Of a DNA stretch of 64,000 nt, positions 54,701-62,426 are shown one piece after another. Where the stretch lies: NCBI RefSeq assembly GCF_000952855.1, contig NZ_JSVU01000005.1, positions 1 to 64,000 of the forward strand, read 5' to 3'. The first letter of the stretch is position 1. Every line of letters begins with the position of its first letter. The notes beneath the pieces were generated by a model. The model was not told the origin of the DNA, did no database searches, and saw only the letters and a program-made list of their open reading frames with translations. A program made the translations under genes and the position numbers. This DNA is from Aequorivita vladivostokensis (lineage in GTDB: Bacteria > Bacteroidota > Bacteroidia > Flavobacteriales > Flavobacteriaceae).

Positions 54701-55252
54701 GCTGAAATGCCTGTAGCCGCTTTTGAAGCTGATAGAGTTTTTGTTAGCGAAGGTGAATCAGTCACATTTACCGATCTTAGCCAGAACAACACAAATTCAT
54801 GGTTTTGGACTTTTGAAGGTGGAACACCGGCTACCTCCTCAGATGAATCTCCTGTTGTTACATACAATACTGCTGGCGTATATGATGTTTCGCTCGAAGT
54901 TTTAAATATTGCCGGAACAAGTGCTACTGAAGTAAAATCACAATACATAACAGTAGAAATGTTGGTTGGAATTGATGAAAATGATGCGCTTCAAAACCTA
55001 TCTCTGTATCCAAACCCGACAAAAGGTGATATTACTTTGGAGTTGAATTCCGCAGATGCAGGAAAAACAGTTAAAATTGAAGTTTACGATCTTTTGGGAA
55101 GAAGCCTTTACAGCACAAACGCTGAAACTACGGGCGGAAACCAAAAAATAGAGCTGGACCTTTCAAGCTTTACTGCAAGCAACAATGTGCTGATAATGAA
55201 TATAGAAATTGACGGCAAAATGGGTCAGTTTAAAATTCTAACAAGTAAATAA
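51731..55252 (+). CDS. PhoX-like secreted phosphatase with PKD repeats and T9SS sorting domain
   Basis: 1173 residues. Signal peptide (FLLVNLLVAILMGFGVKA), then two tandem galactose-binding-like modules (about residues 50-220 and 225-395; matching words SEWKYNDTG and SRWKYLDNG, RRDDGVVVYVNG and KRDDGAIVYVNG). A PhoX-like beta-propeller domain follows, with the family motif RNCSGGISPWGTAITAEEN; Cys510 is the probable Fe ligand. Three PKD-type repeats of about 85 residues and a C-terminal type IX sorting domain (LSLYPNPTKGDITLEL and QFKILTSK) complete it. It should be exported and anchored outside. ATG at 51731. Confidence 0.85.
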   Translation: MKKQFLLVNLLVAILMGFGVKAETPKNVSISTACVAGTSENIAVNGVFPIPALSEWKYNDTGVDLGTTWKDVAFDDTAWASGNGIFGYGDGVETTTLNFGPDANNKYPTYYFRNTFDIADASQFLDLIFDVRRDDGVVVYVNGTEAFRMNMPSGPITYNTYASSTVGGSNETTYFQEVTANLLQNGTNVIAVELHQASANSSDLGFDMAVSSTEVLPPLEPTPFPVAKDSRWKYLDNGTSLDGENWTELAYDNSSWANGHGTLGYGDPVNTLISFGPNSNDKYITYYFSKDIEVDLANVSEFVEFGLKRDDGAIVYVNGVEVFRDNMPEEPTDYLTHSSTIIDGINENIYFTQQVPKSVLVNGINRISVEIHNRDGQSSDLRFDMYIKNYEDLSVECADEHIGCFTSIVPTGQTSNMIIPQEHNFQQILKQGSAYTIGGGTVPGNHDFTGYIGNAGSSELGYLSVNHENSPGGVSMVNLHLDNATNLWVLDDTQAVDFYNNALVTTIRNCSGGISPWGTAITAEENTSGGDANGDGYQDVGWLVEIDPVTAQVMDYGNGQEKLWAMGRMNHENVVVSADGTTAYYGEDGGTDCVYKFVADTPGDLTSGTVYVLKLDLPLSGNDPSSSTATWIQVPNTTKADRNNISSVAGALGGTNFNGVEDCEINPITGKIYFTAKGKDRVYRFKDDGNTISEFETFVGGKSYDINTDQGVFTEAWSDGNDNLTFDDKGNLWVLQDGGRNYIWVVRPDHTQSNPKVLLHSSMPAGSEPTGLTFTPDYKYGFFSVQHPSGGNSPQQDATLNDVTFNASATVVFALRTEIGIQAPIADFEANNTIITEGETVTFTDLSENTPDAWNWTFEGGIPETSTDQSPVVTYNTPGTFDVTLVVSNIAGTSDAQIKTEYITVDQDPLSDFEANDLLITEGETVTFTDLSGNTADSWLWTFEGGTPATSTDPSPVVTYNTPGEYDVTLEISNLAGASDSEMKTDYIRVAEMPVAAFEADRVFVSEGESVTFTDLSQNNTNSWFWTFEGGTPATSSDESPVVTYNTAGVYDVSLEVLNIAGTSATEVKSQYITVEMLVGIDENDALQNLSLYPNPTKGDITLELNSADAGKTVKIEVYDLLGRSLYSTNAETTGGNQKIELDLSSFTASNNVLIMNIEIDGKMGQFKILTSK

Positions 55253-55273
55253 TTAGTTTAATAATAAGAATTT

Positions 55274-55304
55274 AAAGGGCCGATATTTATGTATCGGTCC
55301 TTTT
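55274..55304 (+). terminator. Rho-independent terminator after the PhoX-like gene
   Basis: AAAGGGCCGATA (55274-55285) pairs with TATCGGTCCTTT (55292-55303) around a six-base loop TTTATG, with one G-T pair, followed by TTTC. It lies 21 bases after the stop codon. Confidence 0.7.
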
Positions 55305-55326
55305 CTCATAAAATATTTTCACAAAG

Positions 55327-56262
55327 ATGAGCTATTCCCCAAAAAAAAGATGCTTCAGAATATTCCTTTACATTTTGCTGATTTTTAGTTTTTATACTTC
55401 CGTTGTGGCACAAAATGCCAATCCATTAAAAGCTCCGGTATATCAAAGTATTGAAGTAGCCTTGGCAGAAAATAAAAGAGCAACCCAATTGAATTTTCGC
55501 GATCGCCATTTATTTCAAATTTCAGATTCCATAAAACTGCTTAAAAACCTACGTTTCATCAATTTAATGGGAAATAATCTGGAAACATTGAACCCACATT
55601 TATTTAGTTTAAAAAAATTGGAAGTGCTGAACTTAATGCTGAATTCATTAAAATATATTCCCGAAGAAATTGACCAATTAAAAAATTTAATACGTTTAAA
55701 CCTTTCAAACAATGAAATCGCGGAAGTGCCCACGGGAATAAATAAATTGAGAAACCTGCGTTATCTGCATCTTTCCTTTAATTATATCACCGTATTGCCC
55801 GAAAGTATCAACAAATGCAAAAGTCTGGAGGTTTTGGAACTGGACAACAACCAACTGAGCTTTATGCCGCATACATTTTTTGAAGTAAGAAAACTAAAAT
55901 CGCTTGATTTGGGTTTTAACCAATTTAATGAGTTCAACGAGGGTTGGTCGCAGCTAGAAAAATTGGAAGAATTGAATATGGAGCACAACCAATTGCAGCA
56001 TCTTCCAAAGGAAATTGGCACTTTTCACAATTTGAAATCGCTGCTGCTGAATGACAATAAATTAAAATCACTTCCCGAATCGTTTTCAAATTTGGAATCA
56101 TTGGAGCTTTTGATTCTTTCAAACAACCATCTTAAAACGATGCCAAACCACTTGGAAAAACTTAAAAACCTTAAAACACTTATTTTGGTGGGCAATCCAA
56201 TTGCTGCTTCGGAAAAAGAAAGAATTAAGGGTTTGCTGCCAAATTGTAGCGTTTATTTTTAA
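55327..56262 (+). CDS. Secreted leucine-rich-repeat protein
   Basis: 311 residues with an N-terminal signal sequence (IFLYILLIFSFYTSVVAQ). About ten leucine-rich repeats of 23 residues start near residue 70, of the type LKNLIRLNLSNNEIAEVPTG (L-x2-L-x-L-x-N-x-L). The repeats resemble the bacterial LRR_8 class used for protein or carbohydrate binding. No catalytic domain. ATG at 55327. Confidence 0.85.
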   Translation: MSYSPKKRCFRIFLYILLIFSFYTSVVAQNANPLKAPVYQSIEVALAENKRATQLNFRDRHLFQISDSIKLLKNLRFINLMGNNLETLNPHLFSLKKLEVLNLMLNSLKYIPEEIDQLKNLIRLNLSNNEIAEVPTGINKLRNLRYLHLSFNYITVLPESINKCKSLEVLELDNNQLSFMPHTFFEVRKLKSLDLGFNQFNEFNEGWSQLEKLEELNMEHNQLQHLPKEIGTFHNLKSLLLNDNKLKSLPESFSNLESLELLILSNNHLKTMPNHLEKLKNLKTLILVGNPIAASEKERIKGLLPNCSVYF

Positions 56263-56330
56263 AGCGCCAACTATTTTCACTAATCCATATTTTTTGTTAT
56301 TTTTCGAAATAATGCTTTCAGCAGAAAATA

Positions 56331-56846
56331 ATGGGAAAACAAGATTTGGTTAAAAGATTGCGTTGGTACTACCCTTTGGAGAAGTTGCACGCTTTTTTCA
56401 CATTTCCCCTTTTGGCGATCTATTTTCTTACCCAACATCCATTTGTAAGAAGTATTTGGTTTCTCTATGGCATGATGCTGTGTATTTTTATTCTTTACCA
56501 AGGTCAAAAATACTGGCAACTTAAGCTATGGCGAATGGAAGGAAAGCCAGTTCTGCAAGTGAAAAATTTAAAGTTTTTCAAGAAGGCCAAACGCATTAAT
56601 CTCTTTTTGATAATGGGCATCCCTATAATTTTTGCATTCCAGCTATTACTTGTGAGTTGGAATGAGTTTCATGCGAATATTTTAATGTGGTCTTTTGCCG
56701 CAAACCTCTTTGCCATTTTGGAGCACATCAATTATTACCACACCCAATTAATGGTTGACAATACTTCGGATATGGCATATATCCTTAGGAATAAAAAGTT
56801 GAAGACCGCCAGTTTGGCGAAGGATTTAAAGGAAAACAAAATTTAA
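56331..56846 (+). CDS. Hypothetical membrane protein
   Basis: 171 residues with four hydrophobic helices (AFFTFPLLAIYFLTQ, IWFLYGMMLCIFIL, LFLIMGIPIIFAFQLLLV, ILMWSFAANLFAIL) and basic loops; near the C-terminus HINYYHTQLMVDN. Four helices with positively charged loops suggest an inner-membrane protein. No family recognised. ATG at 56331, 9 bases upstream of a TIMP-like gene, so probably the same transcript. Confidence 0.65.
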   Translation: MGKQDLVKRLRWYYPLEKLHAFFTFPLLAIYFLTQHPFVRSIWFLYGMMLCIFILYQGQKYWQLKLWRMEGKPVLQVKNLKFFKKAKRINLFLIMGIPIIFAFQLLLVSWNEFHANILMWSFAANLFAILEHINYYHTQLMVDNTSDMAYILRNKKLKTASLAKDLKENKI

Positions 56847-56855
56847 TATTTAGAA

Positions 56856-57329
56856 ATGAAAAACTTCATATTCATTATAATTTTCGTTTTAATTTCCATT
56901 ACACAGGCCCTTGCATGCAGCTGTATAGAGGAAAATATTAGTTTGGGAAAAAAAGTAAAAATTGAATTCCAAAGATCTGATTTGGTTTTCACAGGAAAAG
57001 TGATAGACATTATTGATAATGAAACTGGAGAAACCACATTTTCCGGTTATCCCCTAATCTATATTTTTGAAGTTGTCCAAACTTTTAAGGGACAGAGTGA
57101 AACCAAAATAATTGAAGTGGTTTCTGCAAGAGAATCCGCAAGTTGTGGTTATAAATTCAATTTAGGAGAAACATACCTTGTTTATTCGATTAATTCAGAT
57201 TTCTATAATAGTTATACAAGGAATAATTCAGATTTCATAACAAGTTTATGTGATCGCAATAAGCCTTTGGCAACAATTGAAAAAAGGGAAATTCGAAAAT
57301 TGCAACGTTTGTCAAAATATAGTAATTGA
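56856..57329 (+). CDS. Small secreted protein resembling a TIMP/NTR-type domain
   Basis: 157 residues. Signal peptide FIFIIIFVLISITQALA, then mature CSC at the N-terminus: ACSCIEENISLGKKV. SDLVFTGKVIDI and VVQTFKGQSETKII follow. The N-terminal C-x-C with the DLVFTGKV block is the pattern of netrin-like / tissue-inhibitor-of-metalloproteinase (TIMP) domains that occur in Bacteroidota; cysteine 118-type partner residues are visible in ASCGYKF and SLCDRN. Function in bacteria is unknown. Confidence 0.7.
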   Translation: MKNFIFIIIFVLISITQALACSCIEENISLGKKVKIEFQRSDLVFTGKVIDIIDNETGETTFSGYPLIYIFEVVQTFKGQSETKIIEVVSARESASCGYKFNLGETYLVYSINSDFYNSYTRNNSDFITSLCDRNKPLATIEKREIRKLQRLSKYSN

Positions 57330-57388
57330 AATATTACATAAACTATCAACAAAAATTCCATTAAATATTATTCATTAAACATTTACAG

Positions 57389-57396
57389 TACTTTTG
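57389..57396 (+). promoter_or_regulatory. Candidate promoter for the ABC-F gene
   Basis: TACTTTTG matches the -7 consensus TAnnTTTG and lies 16 bases before the GTG start at 57412, leaving a leader of under 10 bases. No clear TTG at -33. Confidence 0.45.
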
Positions 57397-57411
57397 CCAA
57401 AAATATAAACC

Positions 57412-59280
57412 GTGAACTACCTTTCAGTAGAAAATATCTCCAAGTCCTTCGGGATGCGGGTTTTGTTTGAGAATATCTCCTTTGGAATTAACGAAGGGCA
57501 AAAAATAGGTTTTGTTGCCAAGAACGGAACCGGAAAAACATCGCTTCTCAATATAATCGCCGGAAACGATAAGGCCGACACCGGAAATGTGGTTTTCAGA
57601 AAAGGTTTGAAAATCGCCTATCTGCCGCAGGAACCGGATTTAGATCCTTCACTTACGATAGAGCAAACCATTTTTGATTCAGATAATCCGATTCTCAAAA
57701 TAATTGAGAATTACGAACACGCCATTGAAAATCCCGACGATTCCGAAGCATACCAAAAAGCCTTCGACGCAATGGATGCACATCACGCTTGGGATTTTGA
57801 AACGCGTTATAAGCAAATTCTTTTTAAACTGAAATTGGAAGATTTACAGGCAAAAGTTGGAAGCTTGAGCGGCGGACAGAAAAAGCGACTCGCACTGGCG
57901 AACGCACTTCTTACTACACCCGATTTGCTGATCATGGACGAGCCCACCAACCATTTGGACCTTGAAATGATCGAGTGGCTGGAAAATCTATTTGCCAAGG
58001 AAAATTTCACGCTGTTTATGGTTACGCACGACCGTTATTTTTTGGAGCGCGTTTGTAATGAAATTGTGGAATTGGACGAAGGCACGCTTTACAGCTATAA
58101 GGGCAATTACAGCTATTACCTCGAAAAACGTGAGGCTAGAATAGAAAACGAAGCCACCGAAACGGGAAAGGCGAAGCAACTTTTCAAAAATGAATTGGAA
58201 TGGATGCGCCGCCAACCTAAGGCACGGACCACAAAAAGCAAAAGCCGGATTGATGATTTCCACGAAATAAAGGACCGCGCCAGCAAACGCCGCAACGACC
58301 ACCAAGTGCAACTGGAATTGAACATGGAACGTATGGGAACCAAGGTTGTGGAGCTTCATAAAATATCAAAATCGTTCGGAGATAAATTGTTATTGGATAA
58401 GTTTGAATACAATTTCAACCGTGGCGAACGTGTAGGGATTATCGGGAAAAATGGAACTGGGAAATCTACTTTTTTAAATATTCTCACAGGAGCATTAAAA
58501 CCCGATTCGGGGAAAGTGGTTGTGGGTGAAACGGTACAATTCGGTTATTACACCCAAGCCGGAATCAATATAAAAGAAGGCCAAAAGGTAATTGACGTCA
58601 TCCGCGAATACGGCGATTATATTCCACTAAAAAAAGGAAGACAGATTTCGGCCTCGCAACTTTTGGAGCGCTTTCTTTTCGACCCCAAAAAGCAATATGA
58701 TTTTGTAGAAAAATTGAGCGGTGGAGAACGCAAGCGCCTTTATTTGTGTACCGTTCTTATCAAAAACCCAAATTTTTTAATTCTCGATGAGCCTACGAAC
58801 GACCTTGATATTGTTACGCTAAACGTTTTGGAAAGTTTTCTTTTGGATTTCCCCGGCTGTCTTTTGGTGGTGAGCCACGACAGGTATTTTATGGATAAAA
58901 TCGTGGACCATCTTTTTGTTTTTAGAGGGAATGCCGAAGTGGAGGATTTCCCCGGAAATTATACCGATTTCAGGGTTTACGAAGATAGTAATATACAGGA
59001 AAAGCGCGAGGCCAGTGAGGCAGCACCAAAAGTAAAAAAAGACTGGAAGCAGGATAATACTCCCGCAAAATTGAGCTATAACGAGCAGAAGGAATACCAA
59101 AAACTGGAAAAGGAAATAGCCAATCTGGAAAAGGAGCGCGAAGAACTTCAAAATAAATTTGCCACGGAAAACTGGGACGGCGAAGAAATTGATAAGCAAT
59201 CCATAAAACTACAGGAGATTATAGATACCATTGAAGCAAAGGAAGAACGTTGGTTTGAGCTTTCAGCAAAAATGGAATAA
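57412..59280 (+). CDS. ABC-F family ATPase
   Basis: 622 residues with two ABC domains on one chain and no membrane segment. Domain 1: Walker A GFVAKNGTGKTSLLN and LSGGQKKRLALANALLTTPD; Walker B LLIMDEPTNHLDLEM. Domain 2: GIIGKNGTGKSTFLN, LSGGERKRLYLCTVL and FLILDEPTNDLDIV. A coiled-coil linker follows domain 1 and a charged C-terminal coiled-coil (EKEIANLEKEREELQNKFAT) resembles Uup. Acts on ribosomes or on DNA (Uup). GTG start at 57412 follows a candidate promoter directly. Confidence 0.92.
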   Translation: MNYLSVENISKSFGMRVLFENISFGINEGQKIGFVAKNGTGKTSLLNIIAGNDKADTGNVVFRKGLKIAYLPQEPDLDPSLTIEQTIFDSDNPILKIIENYEHAIENPDDSEAYQKAFDAMDAHHAWDFETRYKQILFKLKLEDLQAKVGSLSGGQKKRLALANALLTTPDLLIMDEPTNHLDLEMIEWLENLFAKENFTLFMVTHDRYFLERVCNEIVELDEGTLYSYKGNYSYYLEKREARIENEATETGKAKQLFKNELEWMRRQPKARTTKSKSRIDDFHEIKDRASKRRNDHQVQLELNMERMGTKVVELHKISKSFGDKLLLDKFEYNFNRGERVGIIGKNGTGKSTFLNILTGALKPDSGKVVVGETVQFGYYTQAGINIKEGQKVIDVIREYGDYIPLKKGRQISASQLLERFLFDPKKQYDFVEKLSGGERKRLYLCTVLIKNPNFLILDEPTNDLDIVTLNVLESFLLDFPGCLLVVSHDRYFMDKIVDHLFVFRGNAEVEDFPGNYTDFRVYEDSNIQEKREASEAAPKVKKDWKQDNTPAKLSYNEQKEYQKLEKEIANLEKEREELQNKFATENWDGEEIDKQSIKLQEIIDTIEAKEERWFELSAKME

Positions 59281-59281
59281 G

Positions 59282-59318
59282 AGCCATAAGCTGTAGGCTG
59301 TAGGCTGTAGGCTGTAGG
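59282..59318. repeat. Heptanucleotide tandem repeat GCTGTAG
   Basis: Four GCTGTAG units in a row after the ABC-F stop (about 59289-59316). It is another 7-base repeat with a different unit from the TTTCAGG arrays. Confidence 0.8.
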
Positions 59319-59381
59319 CAAATTATATGAAATCTGTACTTTAGCATACAGCTTAGAGCATAAAGTCTAAAGCCCTAAAAA

Positions 59382-60155
59382 ATGATCCATCAATCAAAAA
59401 GTTACATAAAATTTATTCGCCTTGCCAAAAACAGACACGGCGTGCACTCCCCTTTTGTATATGATTTGGTGACAAATTGTTTTAACGACAAAACGAAATA
59501 TCCCGAATACGAAACTTTAAAAAAACATCGCAAAGCATTGCGAGGCGACACTTCCAAGTTTGAGATGAAGGATTTTGGCCAAGGTTCCCGCGTATTTAAA
59601 GGCAATGCGCGAAAGGTTTCCGCTGTTATAAAAAATGCAGGAATGAAAAAGAAACGCCAAAGACTGCTCTTCCGCTTGGCGAAATATTTTAAAAGTGAAA
59701 CTGTTTTGGAATTGGGTACCTCTCTGGGTTTGGGCACGGTGGCCCTATCGCTTTCCAATGAGTTTTCCACAATCCAGACAGTGGAAGGTTGCCCAAATAC
59801 CTTGCAAAAAGCGCAGGAATATTTTGAAAAATTCAACTTGCACAATATACAGATACACCAAAAGCTTTTCAGTGAATTTCTTCAAAATACTCATGAAAAA
59901 TTTGATTTAATATTTATAGACGGCGACCACAATGGCGAAAGGACATTGGAATATTTTCATTCCCTATTAAAAAATGTACATAACAATTCCGTAATTGTAT
60001 TTGACGATATTTACTGGAGCAAGGATATGACGACGGCGTGGCAGCAAATAATCGCCAATGATATCGTAACGGTGAGCATAGATACTTTTCAATGGGGATT
60101 GGTTTTCTTTAGAAAAGAACAGGCAAAGCAGCATTTTATTATTCGTATTGGTTGA
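59382..60155 (+). CDS. O-methyltransferase, class I SAM fold
   Basis: 257 residues. Motif I TVLELGTSLGLGTVALSLS at about residue 107, IQTVEGCPNTLQKAQEY (acidic end of beta 2), DLIFIDGDHNGERTLEYF and NNSVIVFDDIYWSKDMTTAW, the pattern of RrmJ-like or Methyltransf_24-type enzymes. Substrate unknown. N-terminus contains HGVHSPFVYDLVTNCF. ATG at 59382. It is followed by a GGTTGAT heptamer run. Confidence 0.8.
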   Translation: MIHQSKSYIKFIRLAKNRHGVHSPFVYDLVTNCFNDKTKYPEYETLKKHRKALRGDTSKFEMKDFGQGSRVFKGNARKVSAVIKNAGMKKKRQRLLFRLAKYFKSETVLELGTSLGLGTVALSLSNEFSTIQTVEGCPNTLQKAQEYFEKFNLHNIQIHQKLFSEFLQNTHEKFDLIFIDGDHNGERTLEYFHSLLKNVHNNSVIVFDDIYWSKDMTTAWQQIIANDIVTVSIDTFQWGLVFFRKEQAKQHFIIRIG

Positions 60156-60180
60156 TGGTTGATGGTTGATGGTTGATGGA
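60151..60180. repeat. Heptanucleotide tandem repeat GGTTGAT
   Basis: The run GGTTGATGGTTGATGGTTGA and its continuation make four units from 60148 onward, overlapping the 3' end and stop codon of the methyltransferase gene. It is a fourth distinct heptamer unit in the window. Confidence 0.8.
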
Positions 60181-60327
60181 AAAAATTATAGTTTTCCCTC
60201 TTCTCTCCGTTCTTTTCTCTACTCTCTTCTGTATTTTCTTTTCTCTTTTACCTTTTCGTTAATTGCTTTCCCACATAACTTTAAACTATTAACTTTGAAC
60301 TTTTAACTAAGATTGTAACAACCCACC

Positions 60328-60335
60328 TACCTTTG
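60328..60335 (+). promoter_or_regulatory. Candidate promoter for the LolD-like gene
   Basis: TACCTTTG fits TAnnTTTG exactly, 30 bases before the start codon at 60365. No good -33 TTG is evident at the usual distance, so confidence is modest. Confidence 0.45.
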
Positions 60336-60364
60336 CGTCCTATAAAACAAATTGAAATACACCC

Positions 60365-61069
60365 ATGAGCTTAGTAATTAAAATTCGAAATATTACGCGC
60401 GATTTCCCGCTTGGGAATGAAGTGGTCAAAGTTTTAAAGGGAATAGATTTGGACATTGAACGGGGCGAATACGTTGCCTTGATGGGGCCTTCGGGTTCGG
60501 GGAAATCTACCTTGATGAACCTTTTGGGATGTTTGGACACGCCAACTTCGGGCAGTTATGAGCTAAACGGAAGGGATGTGAGCAATATGACCGATGATGA
60601 ACTGGCCGAAATACGGAACAAGGAAATTGGCTTCGTCTTCCAAACCTTTAACCTCCTCCCCCGCACCACCGCCCTGGAAAACGTTGCCCTGCCCATGATT
60701 TATGCAGGTGCCTCAAAAAGCGACCGCACCGAACGCGCCAAACAAGTATTGACCGATGTTGGATTGGCAGACCGGATGGACCACAAACCCAACCAACTCT
60801 CGGGTGGGCAGCGCCAACGCGTTGCCGTAGGCCGGGCCTTGGTAAATCGTCCTTCCATCATTTTGGCAGATGAACCTACCGGAAACCTGGATTCAAAAAC
60901 ATCGGAAGAGATAATGAAGCTGTTCGGGGACATCCACAAAGCCGGCAATACGGTAATTCTCGTTACCCACGAAGAGGATATTGCCGAAAACGCCCATAGA
61001 ATTATTCGCTTGCGGGATGGAATTGTGGAAAGTGATACTAAAAAAGTCGCAGTTGACAGTCGCAGTTGA
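60365..61069 (+). CDS. LolD/MacB-type ABC transporter ATP-binding protein
   Basis: 234 residues. Walker [19 protein letters not shown] at about residue 40, Q-loop [17 protein letters not shown], signature [20 protein letters not shown], Walker [18 protein letters not shown]-loop VTHEEDIA. It resembles lipoprotein-release or antimicrobial-peptide exporters (LolD/MacB/YknY). No permease gene lies nearby in the window. The last seven residues (VAVDSRS) are encoded by a 13-base tandem repeat; the conserved protein probably ends near VESDTKK. ATG at 60365. Confidence 0.88.
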   Translation: MSLVIKIRNITRDFPLGNEVVKVLKGIDLDIERGEYVALMGPSGSGKSTLMNLLGCLDTPTSGSYELNGRDVSNMTDDELAEIRNKEIGFVFQTFNLLPRTTALENVALPMIYAGASKSDRTERAKQVLTDVGLADRMDHKPNQLSGGQRQRVAVGRALVNRPSIILADEPTGNLDSKTSEEIMKLFGDIHKAGNTVILVTHEEDIAENAHRIIRLRDGIVESDTKKVAVDSRS

Positions 61070-61253
61070 CAGTCGCGGTTGACAATCGCAGTTGACAGTC
61101 GCGGTTGACAATCGCGGTTGACAGTCGCAGTTGACAGTCGCGGTTGACAGTCGGAGTTGACAGTCGCGGTTGACAGTCGGAGTTGACAGTCGCGGTTGAC
61201 AGTCGCAGTTGACAGTCGCAGTTGACAGTCGCAGTTGACAGTCCCGGTTTTCA
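61046..61253. repeat. 13-bp tandem repeat, 15 full units, overlapping the 3' end of the LolD-like gene
   Basis: The unit GTCGCAGTTGACA (variants GTCGCGG, GTCGGAG, ATCGCGG) repeats without a gap from 61046 to 61240 plus a degenerate unit. Thirteen is not a multiple of three, so the gene's own frame closes after two units at 61069. The other strand carries TGTCAACTGCGAC. No spacers are present, so it is not a CRISPR array. Confidence 0.93.
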
Positions 61254-61341
61254 GTAAAATTGTTTTAAAAGTGAATTCGTTAATTCGTATCATTATATTT
61301 CAATCGTAAATCGTAAATCTGCAATCGTAAATTTCTTGAAT

Positions 61342-61512
61342 ATGGAACTTTCGAACCCCATTGTTTTAATAATTGGCGGCATTTTACTGCTTGCCATTCT
61401 CTATTTTTGGAACAAGCGCAATGCTTCAAACCAGAAAGCACGTCGCAATAGAAATTTCCGAAGCAGTTATTACGAGCGGAAAAAGGAACGGGATGAAAAA
61501 AGTAAGCAGTAA
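61342..61512 (+). CDS. Small single-helix membrane protein, hypothetical
   Basis: 56 residues from the ATG at 61342: MELSNPIVLIIGGILLLAIL, then YFWNKRNASN and a very basic tail RRNRNFRSSYYERKKERDEK. One transmembrane helix of about 18 residues and a positively charged C-terminal tail, which suggests a small inner-membrane peptide with N-out/C-in topology. No family recognised. Preceded by a 13-base repeat array and an AT-rich stretch. Confidence 0.6.
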   Translation: MELSNPIVLIIGGILLLAILYFWNKRNASNQKARRNRNFRSSYYERKKERDEKSKQ

Positions 61513-61644
61513 ATCAGTACGCAGTAATCGGTGGCAGTTGGCAGTTAAAACTTTGCGACTTTGTGACTTTGCGAGCATGTTAAAACAGTTATTCGTAAAT
61601 TTGCCTAAAACCTCATACCTCATCCCTAAAACCACACACCCAAA

Positions 61645-62217
61645 ATGAAAATATATACAAAAACCGGCGATGCAGGCACAACAGCCCTTTTCGGTGGTAC
61701 ACGCGTTCCAAAACACAACATCCGGATTGAAAGTTATGGCACCGTTGATGAACTAAACTCCTATCTGGGCTTGGTGCGCACCCAGGAAATAGACCCGCGC
61801 AGCAAAGAAATTTTAACACATATACAAGATAGATTATTTACACTGGGAGCTATTTTAGCGACAGACCCCGCAAAGGCAACGCTGAAAAGTGGAAAGGAAC
61901 GGCTGAATATTCCAAAAATAACCGAGGAGAATATAACCCTCTTGGAAAATGAAATGGACCGAATGAACGATGCCCTGCCACCCATGACACATTTCATTTT
62001 GCCCGGCGGAAATACTACCGTGTCATATTGTCACATAGCCCGTACGGTCTGCCGCCGAGCCGAACGCCGCGCCACACTACTAAATGAAAATGAACCCATT
62101 GACGAAATGGTCCTTAAGTATTTAAACCGACTATCTGACTACCTCTTTGTGCTGGCACGAAAGTTGTCTAAAGACACCAACGCAGAAGAGACGCAGTGGA
62201 TTCCGGAGAAGTTGTGA
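61645..62217 (+). CDS. Cob(I)yrinic acid a,c-diamide adenosyltransferase (PduO type)
   Basis: 190 residues. Starts MKIYTKTGDAGTTALFGGTR, the ATP-binding signature of PduO-type ATP:cob(I)alamin adenosyltransferases, with ESYGTVDELNSYLG, NEMDRMNDALPPMTHFILPG at about residue 93, and the cobalamin-side CRRAERRATLL and YLNRLSDYLFVLAR. It converts cob(I)alamin to adenosylcobalamin. No other B12 genes are close by. ATG at 61645. Confidence 0.9.
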   Translation: MKIYTKTGDAGTTALFGGTRVPKHNIRIESYGTVDELNSYLGLVRTQEIDPRSKEILTHIQDRLFTLGAILATDPAKATLKSGKERLNIPKITEENITLLENEMDRMNDALPPMTHFILPGGNTTVSYCHIARTVCRRAERRATLLNENEPIDEMVLKYLNRLSDYLFVLARKLSKDTNAEETQWIPEKL

Positions 62218-62372
62218 GTTGATTGAGTTATTTAGTTATTGAAATAAACGAAAAATAACCAAACACCTCCGCTTTGTCTTAATAACTTATTAATAAATAA
62301 CTTTATAACTAATTCAAAATCAACACAAAAGAAACGTTCTTTAAAATAGTGCAGAAATAATTTGGATTTTTC

Positions 62373-62402
62373 TTGACTTTTTAATCTAAAAAATTACTTT
62401 TG
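62373..62402 (+). promoter_or_regulatory. Promoter of the DUF2795 gene
   Basis: TTG at 62373-62375 and TACTTTTG at 62395-62402 are separated by exactly 19 bases, matching the Bacteroidota consensus TTG-N19-TAnnTTTG. The start codon follows 25 bases later. This is the best promoter in the window. Confidence 0.8.
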
Positions 62403-62426
62403 CAGAAAATTAAAACCTAAAGTGCT

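Noticed and set aside
61046-61253. Possible CRISPR array
   Set aside because: Units are contiguous without spacers, and no cas genes are present.
60700-61293. 197-residue minus-strand ORF opposite the LolD-like gene
   Set aside because: It consists of the antisense of the ATPase gene plus translated 13-bp repeats ([13 protein letters not shown]-like).
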